Assembly (NCBI RefSeq): GCF_027859255.1
Contig: NZ_JAQHXR010000001.1
Location: 434,001-498,000 of the forward strand
Direction of reading: 5' to 3'
DNA: 64,000 bases
Origin: Helicobacter ibis
GTDB lineage: Bacteria > Campylobacterota > Campylobacteria > Campylobacterales > Helicobacteraceae
Below the pieces are notes generated by a model. The model was not told where the DNA came from and did no database searches. It worked only from the letters and a program-made list of their open reading frames with translations. The translations under genes and the position numbers were made by a program. This document shows positions 27,748 through 36,690 of this stretch, in pieces. How positions within the stretch are numbered: position 1 is the stretch's first letter; each line of letters opens with the position of its first letter.

Positions 27748-28646
27748 ATTATAACTCCTTTTTGTGCGTGAAGCCTATTTTCTGCTTCTAAAAATACTCT
27801 GCTATTTGAGCCTTCTATAACTTCTGTGCTAACTTCATATCCTCTATAAGCAGGCAAACAATGCAAAAATATCGAATCTTGTTTTGCATGTTGCATTAGC
27901 GATTCATCAATACAGAATCCTTTAAAGTCTTTTATTCTTTTTTCTTTTTCATTTTCTTGTCCCATTGATATCCAAGTATCTGTATTTATCACATCGCAGT
28001 CTTTTATTGCTTCTTTTGGGTCATTGGTTAAGATTAGTTTAGCACCAGAATCTTGCGCAAACTCTTGTGCTTTTGCGAGAATATTACTATCCACTTCATA
28101 ATTTTTAGGAGAGGCGATTCTTAGCTCGAATCCCAACTTTGAAGCCAACATAAGCCATGAGTGAGCCATATTATTACCATCGCCTATGTAGCATACTATT
28201 GGGTTTTTATCTTTGTTGCATTCTTGCATTGTTAGATAGTCTGCTAGTAGTTGCATTGGGTGATAGCTATCGCTTAGCCCATTTATCACTGGGACTTTTG
28301 AGTATTTTGCAAATTCTTCTAATCTACTATGTTCAAATGTTCTTAGCATTATCATATCAACCATTGATGATATTACCCTAGCAGTATCCATTATTGGCTC
28401 TCCACGACTTAGTTGTGTGTCATTGTTTGATAAAAATAATGCGTTGCCACCTAGTTGCTTTATCCCAACTTCAAAGCTCACTCTTGTCCTTGTTGAGTTT
28501 TTTTCAAATATCATAGCTAGGGTTTTGTTTTGCATTTCTGTGGAGAATACGCCCTTTTTTGTGTTCTCTTTTAGGGATTTTGCTATTTTTAAAATATCTA
28601 AAATTTCTTTTTTGTTAAAATCTGCTAGAGTTAAAAAATGCCTCAT
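27726..28646 (-). CDS. argF: ArgF, ornithine carbamoyltransferase
   Basis: The 306-residue enzyme has the carbamoyl-phosphate site [11 protein letters not shown], the [13 protein letters not shown] segment and [12 protein letters not shown] near the C-terminus. It makes citrulline from ornithine. The start at 28646 gives the normal N-terminus RHFLTLADF and has an AAGG ribosome-binding site; a frame open for 50 more codons upstream is not needed. Together with argC at 44383-45390 it supports arginine synthesis, which H. pylori lacks. Confidence 0.95.
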   Translation of the reverse strand: MRHFLTLADFNKKEILDILKIAKSLKENTKKGVFSTEMQNKTLAMIFEKNSTRTRVSFEVGIKQLGGNALFLSNNDTQLSRGEPIMDTARVISSMVDMIMLRTFEHSRLEEFAKYSKVPVINGLSDSYHPMQLLADYLTMQECNKDKNPIVCYIGDGNNMAHSWLMLASKLGFELRIASPKNYEVDSNILAKAQEFAQDSGAKLILTNDPKEAIKDCDVINTDTWISMGQENEKEKRIKDFKGFCIDESLMQHAKQDSIFLHCLPAYRGYEVSTEVIEGSNSRVFLEAENRLHAQKGVIIWLHQNN

Positions 28647-28693
28647 CTTTAACCTTAAAATATCGTAGTAAAATGGTATTTTACAATAAAAAA

Positions 28694-28699
28694 TATAAT
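28694..28699 (+). promoter_or_regulatory. -10 box of hypA
   Basis: A perfect TATAAT in the 89-bp divergent gap between argF and hypA stands 36 bp before the hypA ATG. An AAGGGG ribosome-binding site follows at 28725-28730. No -35 box is evident. The same gap must also hold the argF promoter, for which no clear box was found. Confidence 0.45.
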
Positions 28700-28735
28700 T
28701 TATTTTAAAAGTTCCAAAAATACTAAGGGGTAAAT

Positions 28736-29080
28736 ATGCATGAATTTTCAGTAGTTTCATCTTTGCTTGATAATTGTGAGAAGATTGCAATTTCAAATAA
28801 TGCTACAAAAATATTATCTGTATATGTTCAAATAGGGGAGAGAAGTGGGGTAAATCCTAAACTGCTAAAAAGCGCATTTGAGGAGTTTAAAATTGGAGGA
28901 ATATGTTGTAATGCAAAATTATTTATAGAATATCAAAAGGTTGTATTGGAGTGCAAAAAATGTGGCAGTGTGTATGAGAGCAAAGAGATTGAATATGTAA
29001 AATGTGACATATGCAAGGAAGAATCTTTAAGCATAGTAGCAGGTAATGAAATGTTGCTTATGCGATTGGAGATGGAATAG
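28736..29080 (+). CDS. hypA: HypA, nickel metallochaperone for hydrogenase (and urease) maturation
   Basis: The 114-residue protein starts with the MHEFSVV motif, whose N-terminal Met-His-Glu binds nickel. It has a zinc site made of two CxxC pairs (CKKCGS and CDICKE). HypA delivers nickel to NiFe hydrogenase and, in Helicobacter, also to urease. It is a solitary gene here; the other hyp genes are not in the window. Its 3' end is followed by a decayed region. Confidence 0.94.
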   Translation: MHEFSVVSSLLDNCEKIAISNNATKILSVYVQIGERSGVNPKLLKSAFEEFKIGGICCNAKLFIEYQKVVLECKKCGSVYESKEIEYVKCDICKEESLSIVAGNEMLLMRLEME

Positions 29081-29082
29081 AT

Positions 29083-29690
29083 TCTAATATCTGTGGAATC
29101 TTTCGAATTGTTTTTTGAAAGTAGGGTAGAATTCCTCCATAGCCATGCATAACCTTTTATAATCCTGGTTATTGAGCCATTAGTAGTAAGCAATTCTCTC
29201 ATAAAACTATAAAGCTCATATGCAACATAAATACTATGCACCAATCTTTGATCTTTTTCGCTTAAATCTTCGTATTCTTTGCCTAGATTTAGTAGATTAT
29301 CGATATATACAATCACTATTTTGTTCTCAAGCAGACTTGTTGTATTCTTTGATAATGTAATGATTCTGCCGTAGTATTCTTGATCCATTTCATCAAATTT
29401 TTCCCTTATATATGAAGGGCATGCTATTACGCCGATATTTTGGGTTTTTGTTTCACTTTTTTAGTTCTTCTATTACGCTTGTGATTAACTACTTGTTGAA
29501 ACCAAGTTTAGCAAAGTCATGTATTGTAAAGTTTGTATTTTAAAATGATTGAACTCTCTTATTAGTTCCATGATTTTAAATCTTTGTTTTTCTGGCAACG
29601 TTTTATAACCCCCCCCTTTATTGCAGATATAATAGTTTCTGCTTTACCTCTCGCACAGCTTTGGATTTGGGGGAGGTGGTAAGGTTGTAA
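29083..29690 (-). pseudogene. Decayed minus-strand gene remnant, family not recognised
   Basis: Between hypA and groEL the minus strand holds pieces of protein-like sequence in different frames. The longest piece, reading roughly from 29432 down to 29090, includes IACPSYIREKFDEMDQEYYG and SEKDQRLVHSIYVAYELYSF. Upstream, in another frame, lies a piece with TLPEKQRFKIMELIREFNHF (about 29604-29485), which ends in a stop. A third piece, near 29665-29615, runs into a C8 tract (G8 on the coding strand) at 29609-29616. Charged, helix-like sequence in successive shifted frames suggests a gene broken by several frameshifts. The last 50 codons of the open frame run antisense into hypA and are probably not original. 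The parent family is unknown to me. Confidence 0.45.
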
Positions 29691-30103
29691 ATTTACATGT
29701 ATTATATGACTAGTTTATTAAGTAAATATAAATTTATAGTAAATATTAAATTTTATAGATTATAATCAAGCTATATACTAATAGTATTATTTACTAATAG
29801 ATAATTAATATTATATAAGTATATTTTTTACTTTGGTGATAGTTTTCATAATTTTTAGGAATCTTACAAGTTTATAATTAGATTCTAAGTAGTTCTAAAA
29901 TACTGGATTTATTGGCAAGACTTGAGTAGTTTAGTTTTTATTTAATGGTCGGAAAATCTAAAAGATAAATTTTAGTAAATTTTTAAACCATTGCCAATAT
30001 TTATTTTTATTTGGAATCTTGGCAATTTGTTATTTTAATTTTAGTAGTTTGGAAAGGATTTGAAGTTTGTGGTTTTAAGAGTTTAAAAGTGGGAGAGGTG
30101 GAA
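29691..30103. other. Gene-free AT-rich spacer downstream of groEL
   Basis: About 410 bp with no supported gene. Composition is strongly AT, with many stops in all frames. The only structure seen is an 8-bp inverted repeat, ATTGCCAA at 29990-29997 and TTGGCAAT at 30019-30026, with a 21-base loop. It lies about 80-110 bp beyond the groEL stop and could help end the groESL transcript, but it lacks a clean U-tract. Confidence 0.4.
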
Positions 30104-31744
30104 TTACATCATTCCACCCATTCCACCCATACCACCCATACCGCTCATATCAGGCATAGCTGGTTTGTCTTCTTTAATTTCATGCACTGTTGCTTCTGTT
30201 GTTAGAAGTAGGCTTGAAACTGATACTGCATTTTGTAGTGCGATTCTTGCAACTTTTAGTGGATCAATAATTCCTGCTTCAAACATATCTACATAGCTTC
30301 CATTTGAAGCATCAAATCCATTATTTGCATTTGAATCTTTTTCTACATTATTTACTACTACACCATCATCAAATCCTGCATTTGTAGCAATTTGCTTAAT
30401 AGGAGCTTTGATTGCTCTTTTTATTATTTCATATCCGATTTTCTCATCACCACTTAGATCTAAATTAACCTTAGCAGCTGCTCTAATTAATGCAGCTCCA
30501 CCACCGATGATGATCCCTTCTTCAACAGCAGCTTTAGTAGCTGATAGTGCGTCATCTACTCTGTCTTTTTTCTCTTTCATTTCTACTTCACTTGCAGCAC
30601 CAACTTTAATAACTGCTACACCACCGCTTAGCTTTGCTAGTCTTTCTTGTAGCTTTTCTTTATCGTAGTCGCTTGTTGTGCTTTCAATTTGAGTTTTGAT
30701 TTGTGCGATTCTTGCTTCTACTGCATTTTTCTCACCAGCACCATCTACAATAGTTGTATTATCTTTGTCAATTACGATTCTTGAAGCTTGTCCTAGATCT
30801 TCAATGCTTGCATTTTCTAGCGTTTTACCAAGTTCTTCGCTAATTACTTCACCACCTGTTAGAGTAGCAATATCTTTTAGCATTTCTTTTCTTCTATCAC
30901 CAAATCCCGGAGCCTTAACTGCTGCTACATTTAGCACACCTCTTAGTTTATTTACTACTAGAGTTGTTAGAGCTTCTCCTTCAATGTCTTCTGCGATGAT
31001 TAAAAGTGGTTTGCCACTTTTCATAGTAGATTCTAAAAGTGGAAGAATATCTTTCATAGAAGTGATTTTCTTATCTGTTAAAAGAATATAAGGGTGCTCT
31101 AATTCTGTTTCCATTTTATCGCTATTTGTAACAAAATAAGGACTTAGATAACCTCTATCAAATTGCATACCCTCAACAACGCTTAATTCATCATTGATTC
31201 CTTTTGCTTCTTCAACAGTGATAACACCATCTTTGCCAACTTTTTCCATAGCTTCAGCGATTAAATCACCTACTTTAACATCAGAGTTTGCAGAGATTGA
31301 AGCAACTTGTGCGATTTCTTTTTTGCCTGAAACTGGTTTTGACATTTTCTTTAATTCTTCTGTGATAGCTTCAGCTGCTTTATCCATTCCTCTTTTTACT
31401 TCTACTGGGTTTGCACCTGCAGTTATGTTTCTTAGTCCTTCTTTAAAAATACTATATGCTAGAACTGTTGCAGTTGTAGTTCCATCACCTGCTGCATCTG
31501 CAGTTTTACTTGCTACTTCTTTTACAAGTTGTGCTCCCATATTTGCAATAGGATCTGCTAATTCGATTTCTTTAGCAACTGATACACCATCTTTTGTTAT
31601 GCTTGGAGCACCGAAGCTTTTTTGAATTAATACATTTCTTCCTCTTGGTCCCATTGTTACTTTAACAGCATCGCTTAGTTGCTTTACACCTTCATATAGT
31701 CTATTTCTTGCGTTATCTGAAAAATTAATTTCTTTACTTGCCAT
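30104..31744 (-). CDS. groEL: GroEL, 60-kDa chaperonin
   Basis: The 546-residue chaperonin has the ATP-binding [10 protein letters not shown] segment at about 32-41 and [10 protein letters not shown] at about 87. The conserved [18 protein letters not shown] and GGGAALIRA blocks follow, with a Gly-Gly-Met repeat tail at the C-terminus. It folds client proteins together with GroES; in Helicobacter it is also a major antigen found near the surface. It lies 15 bp downstream of groES, in the same operon. Confidence 0.98.
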   Translation of the reverse strand: MASKEINFSDNARNRLYEGVKQLSDAVKVTMGPRGRNVLIQKSFGAPSITKDGVSVAKEIELADPIANMGAQLVKEVASKTADAAGDGTTTATVLAYSIFKEGLRNITAGANPVEVKRGMDKAAEAITEELKKMSKPVSGKKEIAQVASISANSDVKVGDLIAEAMEKVGKDGVITVEEAKGINDELSVVEGMQFDRGYLSPYFVTNSDKMETELEHPYILLTDKKITSMKDILPLLESTMKSGKPLLIIAEDIEGEALTTLVVNKLRGVLNVAAVKAPGFGDRRKEMLKDIATLTGGEVISEELGKTLENASIEDLGQASRIVIDKDNTTIVDGAGEKNAVEARIAQIKTQIESTTSDYDKEKLQERLAKLSGGVAVIKVGAASEVEMKEKKDRVDDALSATKAAVEEGIIIGGGAALIRAAAKVNLDLSGDEKIGYEIIKRAIKAPIKQIATNAGFDDGVVVNNVEKDSNANNGFDASNGSYVDMFEAGIIDPLKVARIALQNAVSVSSLLLTTEATVHEIKEDKPAMPDMSGMGGMGGMGGMM

Positions 31745-31759
31745 ATCTTACTCCTTAAA

Positions 31760-32020
31760 TTAAGCTAAAACGCCTAAAACATCTTCTAATTTTAAAATTA
31801 AATATTCTTTTCCGTCTAGTTTTACTTCTGTGCCAGAATATTTGCCAAATACAATTTTATCATTTACGCTCACTTCTTTTACTATGCTACCGATAGCTTT
31901 TACTTCACCCATTAGTGGTTTTTCTTTAGCATTATCAGGTATAATAATTCCAGAAGCGGTTTTAGTATCTTCTTCAAGTCTTTCTACTAAGATTCTCTCT
32001 CCAAGTGGTTTGAAATTCAT
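31760..32020 (-). CDS. groES: GroES, co-chaperonin
   Basis: The 86-residue protein begins [17 protein letters not shown] and has the GroES mobile loop around [16 protein letters not shown]. It caps GroEL. It lacks the histidine- and cysteine-rich C-terminal extension that H. pylori HspA carries for metal binding. The start at 32020 has a GGAGG site at correct spacing; the open frame extends 15 codons further but this is not used. A consensus promoter lies upstream. Confidence 0.95.
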   Translation of the reverse strand: MNFKPLGERILVERLEEDTKTASGIIIPDNAKEKPLMGEVKAIGSIVKEVSVNDKIVFGKYSGTEVKLDGKEYLILKLEDVLGVLA

Positions 32021-32065
32021 AGGAATACCTCCGCATTTATTTAAGATTAAAATTTTAAAAAACAC

Positions 32066-32098
32066 TGAAATTATATTTCAATTTTCATATGTTGTCAA
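32066..32098 (-). promoter_or_regulatory. Consensus sigma70-type promoter of groESL, with inverted repeat over the -10
   Basis: On the minus strand TTGACA (32093-32098) and TATAAT (32070-32075) are separated by exactly 17 bp. This is a perfect match to the housekeeping consensus, rare in this AT-rich genome. A 6-3-6 inverted repeat (TGAAAT-TAT-ATTTCA, 32066-32080) covers the -10 box. It is not the classical CIRCE element, but its place is suited to a repressor such as HrcA or HspR. The expected start of transcription is near 32063, giving a leader of about 43 bases. Confidence 0.75.
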
Positions 32099-32296
32099 TA
32101 CATTGAGTAAAAAATATCATTAAATATTAGTCAAATATACTAAAGTTATATTAGTTTTTATAGCTAATAATTATAAAGTCTATTTAGTTAAAGTTTCGTA
32201 TGTTGTGTAGAGTTTTTAATTTACTGATTTATAATATTTTAAAATAAGTAGAAATATACTTATGGGATTTGACAAAAGTAGTGAAAAAGGATTTTT

Positions 32297-33466
32297 ATGG
32301 AAAAAGTGTATTCTAAAAAAGTTGAGAATTTATCTGAATCTATAACCATAGCAATTAGCACACTTGCAAGGGAGCTAAAAGAACAAGGGAAAGATATATT
32401 GTCATTTTCTGCGGGTGAGCCTGACTTTGATACGCCAAAGGTAATTAAAGATGAGGCAATTAAGGCTATGGATAGTGGATTTACTAAATATACTGCAGTT
32501 GCTGGAATACCTGATTTGCTAAAAGCCATTAGCTTGAAGCTAGAAAGAGATAATAATCTAAAGTATGAAACAAACGAAATAGTAGTAAGCAGTGGTGCAA
32601 AGCATTCTTTATACAATGTCTTTGAATCTCTTATTAATGTGGGTGATGAAGTAATAATTCCATCTCCTTATTGGGTTACATATCCAGAGCTTGTTACATA
32701 TTGTGGTGGTAAAAATGTATTTATACAAACAACACAAGAAAATAATTTCAAAATAACAAAAGAACAACTAAGAAATGCAATAACAAATAAAACAAAGTTT
32801 CTAGTATTGACAACTCCTTCAAATCCAACTGGTATGGTGTATTCTAAAGAGGAGCTAGAAGATATAGCAGATGCACTAAAAGATACTAATATTTGGGTTA
32901 TAAGTGATGAGATATATGAGAAGTTAGTATACGATGGTAAGTTTATTTCAACTGCTAGTATTAATTCTCACATGCTTGAGAGAACAATTACCATAAATGG
33001 TCTTAGTAAGTCTGTGGCAATGACTGGTTGGAGAATGGGGTATCTTGCTACAAAGGATAAGAATCTAAGAAAACTAATAGTTAATCTTCAAAGTCAAAGC
33101 ATGTCAAATATAAACTCTATTACTCAAAAGGCTTCTATTGCGGCACTTGATGGTAGAGCTGAAACTGATATAGAAAATATGAAAATCGCATTTAAAAAAA
33201 GAAGAGATCTAGCGTGTGAGTTATTCTCTAAAATAAATGGTCTAAAGGTTAGTAAGCCAGATGGTGCATTTTATTTATTTATAAATTGTGAATCTATCAA
33301 TAAAAATTCTATGCAGTTTTGTAAAGATTTGCTAGAGAGAGAAGGTGTAGCAGTTGTTCCTGGTATTGGCTTTGGTATGGATGGATATTTTAGATTTTCA
33401 TTTGCTACTGATTTAGATTCTATAAAAAAGGGAATAGAGAGAATATATAAATTTTGCAAATCATAG
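32297..33466 (+). CDS. aspC: Class I aminotransferase, probably aspartate aminotransferase
   Basis: The 389-residue PLP enzyme has the SAGEPDFDTP substrate-site motif near 36, TTPSNPTGMVYS, VISDEIYEKLVYDG and the PLP-lysine segment GLSKSVAMTGWRMGY near 235. It belongs to the Ib subgroup of aspartate/prephenate aminotransferases common in Campylobacterota. A weak promoter and an AAAAGGA site precede it. It is a single-gene unit divergent from groES. The exact amino-acid specificity cannot be read from sequence. Confidence 0.88.
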   Translation: MEKVYSKKVENLSESITIAISTLARELKEQGKDILSFSAGEPDFDTPKVIKDEAIKAMDSGFTKYTAVAGIPDLLKAISLKLERDNNLKYETNEIVVSSGAKHSLYNVFESLINVGDEVIIPSPYWVTYPELVTYCGGKNVFIQTTQENNFKITKEQLRNAITNKTKFLVLTTPSNPTGMVYSKEELEDIADALKDTNIWVISDEIYEKLVYDGKFISTASINSHMLERTITINGLSKSVAMTGWRMGYLATKDKNLRKLIVNLQSQSMSNINSITQKASIAALDGRAETDIENMKIAFKKRRDLACELFSKINGLKVSKPDGAFYLFINCESINKNSMQFCKDLLEREGVAVVPGIGFGMDGYFRFSFATDLDSIKKGIERIYKFCKS

Positions 33467-33591
33467 TAAAGTGCATTATTTGGAGGAACTTGTCATCTAT
33501 TTGCTATAAAAATTAAAAAATATTATGGCAAAAAGAGAAAGGTATTTGGTATTTTGTGTATCCACACTTTTGTGGTTGTAGCAATCAAAAA

Positions 33592-33607
33592 TGGAACAAT
33601 ATTTGCT
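33592..33607 (+). promoter_or_regulatory. Sigma54 (RpoN) promoter
   Basis: TGGAACAATATTTGCT has GG at 33593-33594 and GC at 33605-33606, exactly 10 bases apart, and fits the TGGAAC-N5-TTGCT form typical of Campylobacter and Helicobacter flagellar promoters. It lies 35 bp before the next ATG. RpoN in these bacteria controls middle/late flagellar genes under FlgSR. A small inverted repeat, CCACA...TGTGG (33562-33575), lies just upstream. Confidence 0.8.
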
Positions 33608-33641
33608 TTAGATTCTAGTAACTCAAATTAAAGGGTAACTT

Positions 33642-34121
33642 ATGAATGTGAATGATAAAAATAATTCTATGGTTAGTTTGTTAAGTCAGTCGTATAATAA
33701 GCAAAATAGCAATACAAATGATATTTCAGGTTATCAGCCAAAGGATTCTAATTCTATTTTTGGTGCTCAGAAGAGTAGCGAAACTTCAAATATCTCTAGT
33801 CTTTTTGATGCCGGTTCTATGTATCTTCCAAGTAGCGTAGAGGATAAATTTGAAGTAAGTGGTGAATTAGCAAAGTTACAACATTTTTCATCTAGCTTTG
33901 ATGATGATTTAAAAGATTTAGGTCAAGCAATGTATGATAATGGAATTTTGAATGCAGAAGAAAAAATGGGATTTGATATTATTTTGAAAAATAATCCGAC
34001 ATTAGATGCAGGGGTTACGCAAAATTTACTGAAAAATCCAAATTTGACGCAAGAGAGTTTTAATTTGCTATCTGGTGTTGATAAGAAAATTAGTGCAGTT
34101 AGATATTTTGGCGGTTTTTAA
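33642..34121 (+). CDS. Small RpoN-controlled protein, probably flagellum-associated
   Basis: The 159-residue soluble protein has a polar N-terminal half very rich in Ser, Asn and Gln (probably disordered). The compact C-terminal helical part has LKDLGQAMYDNGILNAEEKMGFDII. There is no signal peptide or membrane span. A strong sigma54 promoter and an AAAGGGT site precede it, so it is likely expressed with hook/filament genes. Small sigma54-dependent proteins of unknown role are known in both C. jejuni (for example Cj1650) and H. pylori (HP1233); whether this is their ortholog I cannot confirm. An exported hook/rod accessory is one possibility. It is a single gene followed by a palindrome. Confidence 0.65.
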   Translation: MNVNDKNNSMVSLLSQSYNKQNSNTNDISGYQPKDSNSIFGAQKSSETSNISSLFDAGSMYLPSSVEDKFEVSGELAKLQHFSSSFDDDLKDLGQAMYDNGILNAEEKMGFDIILKNNPTLDAGVTQNLLKNPNLTQESFNLLSGVDKKISAVRYFGGF

Positions 34122-34154
34122 TTTCTTAGAATCTAAATTTAGATTCTAAGAAAT
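34121..34154. terminator. 34-bp perfect palindrome between convergent genes, probable bidirectional terminator
   Basis: Seventeen-base arms with no loop mismatch fill the whole gap between the end of the RpoN-controlled gene and the end of ychF. The palindrome is AT-rich (AGAATCT/AGATTCT core) with attt/aaat ends. It would form a long hairpin in either transcript and so likely ends both. It also contains two GAATC/GATTC words, which are frequent across the window. Confidence 0.65.
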
Positions 34155-35261
34155 CTATACATTAAATCTAAAGTGCATTACATCGCCATCGCATACTACA
34201 TAATCCTTGCCTTCGATTCTTAAGACACCAGCTTCTTTAGCCTTTTGTTCTCCACCATGTTTGATAAAGTCATCATAAGATATTACTTCTGCTTTTATAA
34301 ATCCTTTTTCAAAGTCATTATGTATGACACCTGCTGCTGCTGGAGCTTTATCGCCATTTTTGATTGTCCATGCTCTTACTTCTTTTACCCCAGCGGTAAA
34401 GTAGCTAATTAGCCCAAGCTTTGCAAATCCCAAATGTATTATCTTATCCAAGCCACTTTCTTTTACTCCTAGCTCTTCTAAAAACTCGACTTGTTCTTCA
34501 TTACTTAAGCCTACTAATTCTTCTTCTATTTTGGAGCATAATTTTATTACATCACAACCATTATCTTGTGCGTATTTTTTGAGTTCTGTTACATACTTAT
34601 TATCTTCTTTTAGAGATTCTTCATCTACATTTGCACCATATATTATTTCTTTATTGCTAAGAAGTCTTAGTTCTTTATCTAGTAATAAGAATCTATCGTC
34701 ATCTTTTTTGCTGAAGATTCTAGCTGGTTTGCCATCTTCTATGTGTTTTAGTAACTCTATGGCTAGTTCTAAATTTGCTTTTGCTTCCTTATCAGTCCCA
34801 CTTTTTGCTAATCTAGTTAGCTTTTCTACTCTCTTTTGCACGCTTTGCATATCTGAAATTAGCAGTTCAGTTTCGATTATTTCTATATCTCTTAGTGGGT
34901 CTATGCTGCCTTCTACATGTGTGATGTTTGAATCTTCAAAGCAACGAACGATATGCAAGATAACTTCAGTTTCTTTTATGTTTGCTAAGAATTGATTTCC
35001 TAAACCCTCTCCCTTACTTGCTCCTTTAACCAATCCAGCAATATCCACAAATTCTATTGTTGAGTGTTGAATCTTTTCTGGATTTACTATTTTTGCTAAT
35101 TCTGCAAGTCTTCTATCAGGCACAGGAACTACGGCTTTATTTGGCTCAATGGTGCAAAATGGATAGTTTGCAGCTTGTGCATTTTGTGTTTTTGTTAATG
35201 CATTAAAAGTGGTTGATTTTCCAACATTTGGTAGTCCTACAATCCCTACGCTAAGTCCCAT
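34155..35261 (-). CDS. ychF: YchF, OBG-family redox-regulated ATPase
   Basis: The 368-residue P-loop protein has GLPNVGKSTTFNALT at residues 8-22, the switch region DIAGLVKGASKGEGLGN and the C-terminal TGS domain (RAWTIKNGDKAPAAAGVIHNDFEKGFI). YchF binds ATP in preference to GTP and associates with ribosomes. It is downstream of pepA with one base between them, so they are co-transcribed. Confidence 0.96.
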   Translation of the reverse strand: MGLSVGIVGLPNVGKSTTFNALTKTQNAQAANYPFCTIEPNKAVVPVPDRRLAELAKIVNPEKIQHSTIEFVDIAGLVKGASKGEGLGNQFLANIKETEVILHIVRCFEDSNITHVEGSIDPLRDIEIIETELLISDMQSVQKRVEKLTRLAKSGTDKEAKANLELAIELLKHIEDGKPARIFSKKDDDRFLLLDKELRLLSNKEIIYGANVDEESLKEDNKYVTELKKYAQDNGCDVIKLCSKIEEELVGLSNEEQVEFLEELGVKESGLDKIIHLGFAKLGLISYFTAGVKEVRAWTIKNGDKAPAAAGVIHNDFEKGFIKAEVISYDDFIKHGGEQKAKEAGVLRIEGKDYVVCDGDVMHFRFNV

Positions 35262-35262
35262 A

Positions 35263-36687
35263 TTATTCCTTTATATTTCTTATAAATTCTACACAAGCCC
35301 TAACACCAGCACCGGTTGCTCCAAATGGATTTACCCCCCATGATTTCTCAACATATGCAGGACCTGCTATATCTAGATGAATCCATTTATCTTGCAAATC
35401 TTTACTTACAAATTCTCCCAAAAACATACCAGCACTAATTGCACTACCATATCTACTAGAAGGTATGTTGCACAAATCAGCTACTTCTGATGAATATAGC
35501 TTTTTTAAGTATGGATTAAAAGGTAGAATCCCACTTAGCTCACCAGCATTAAAGGCGTGTTTTGCAAAGTTTTCTTTTAGTTTTTGATTATATCCCATGA
35601 TACCAATTGTATAATCTCCAAGTGCGACAACACAGGCACCGGTGAGTGTTGCTAGATCTATTAGATAATCAGGTTTTAAATCACTAGCATAGCTTAGACA
35701 ATCAGCCAATACAAGCCTACCTTCAGCATCGGTATTTCTAACTTCTATTGTCTTTTTATTTCTAGCTGTTAATATATCATCTGGTTTGTAGGCATTGCCT
35801 CCTATCATATTTTCTGCTAAGCCCAAGATTCCATGAACTTCAACTTCTAACTTTAGTTTTGCAACTATTTCCAAAATCCCAATAACAGCACAAGCTCCAC
35901 TCTTATCAGCCTTCATTGTGGTCATATAATCACCCGGTTTTAAGCTAAGACCACCACTATCATATGTTAATCCCTTTCCTACAAGTGCAATTTTTGGAAC
36001 TTTTTTCTTTGTGTTTGGCTTGTAGTGTAAATGCACCATGAAAGGCTCATTGATACTTGCCTTTGCAACTGCTAAGAAGGCTTCCATATTTTCCTTTTTT
36101 AGGAATTTTGAATCATGTATTTTGCAAGAAATATTAGAATCTTTGGCTATCTTATGAGCAAAATTTGCCACATAATTTGGCGTTGCATCTTGTGGTGGAG
36201 TATTTATTAACTCTCTTATTTTGTTTATAGATTCTGTAATTATTTTGCTTTGTGATATTTGATTTTCGATTTGTGTTTTTGTAAGTTTTGTTGATTGTAT
36301 ATATATTTCTTTTATGTGGTTTTTTGATTTTTTAGTTTTGTAGCTATCAAAAGAATAGTTCCCAAGCAAAAATCCTTCGCAAATTTCTTTTAATTCAGAT
36401 TCGCTACTAGCCTCTATTGATATGCTATTTATTTTTAGTGATTTTAGTTTTTGTATTGCTTGTGATATTGAATCTCTAATAGCATTTGGGAATTCATATC
36501 CACAATCATCAATTCCTATAAAAAACTTTTTATACTCTAATAGCATACATGATCCGCTTCCATCAAAGTCGTATTTATCTAGCGAATCTTTCTCTGCTTT
36601 GCTTAGATTTTTTGGTAATTTCTTATTTTTTATTAGTATTAATTCTATATCACCGATTTTGTCTTTTGCTAGTAGATTCATGTTCAC
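35263..36687 (-). CDS. pepA: PepA, leucyl aminopeptidase
   Basis: The 474-residue M17 metallopeptidase has a variable N-terminal domain and the catalytic domain with VGKGLTYDSGGLSLKP, MKADKSGA and the signature NTDAEGRLVLAD that carries the metal ligands. It removes N-terminal residues, preferring Leu, and works as a hexamer. Start choice between the Met at position 1 and Met 3 is open. It is followed by ychF. Confidence 0.95.
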   Translation of the reverse strand: MNMNLLAKDKIGDIELILIKNKKLPKNLSKAEKDSLDKYDFDGSGSCMLLEYKKFFIGIDDCGYEFPNAIRDSISQAIQKLKSLKINSISIEASSESELKEICEGFLLGNYSFDSYKTKKSKNHIKEIYIQSTKLTKTQIENQISQSKIITESINKIRELINTPPQDATPNYVANFAHKIAKDSNISCKIHDSKFLKKENMEAFLAVAKASINEPFMVHLHYKPNTKKKVPKIALVGKGLTYDSGGLSLKPGDYMTTMKADKSGACAVIGILEIVAKLKLEVEVHGILGLAENMIGGNAYKPDDILTARNKKTIEVRNTDAEGRLVLADCLSYASDLKPDYLIDLATLTGACVVALGDYTIGIMGYNQKLKENFAKHAFNAGELSGILPFNPYLKKLYSSEVADLCNIPSSRYGSAISAGMFLGEFVSKDLQDKWIHLDIAGPAYVEKSWGVNPFGATGAGVRACVEFIRNIKE

Positions 36688-36690
36688 TCC

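Noticed and set aside
28933-29388. 151-codon minus-strand frame overlapping hypA taken as a complete gene
   Set aside because: Its last third is antisense to hypA, and its upstream part continues past the ATG into protein-like sequence in the same and other frames, so it is better read as a decayed remnant.
29990-30026. groEL terminator hairpin
   Set aside because: The 8-bp arms are separated by 21 bases and no U-tract follows in the transcript direction; mentioned only as weak structure in the spacer.
31194-31625. Long plus-strand frames opposite groEL
   Set aside because: Ser/Ala/Thr-rich shadows of the highly biased groEL codons, with no ribosome-binding site or family resemblance.
32021-32296. 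CIRCE operator upstream of groES
   Set aside because: No TTAGCACTC/GAGTGCTAA arms are present in the gap.
33562-33575. Terminator of the aminotransferase gene (CCACA/TGTGG)
   Set aside because: Only a 5-bp stem without a following T-run.
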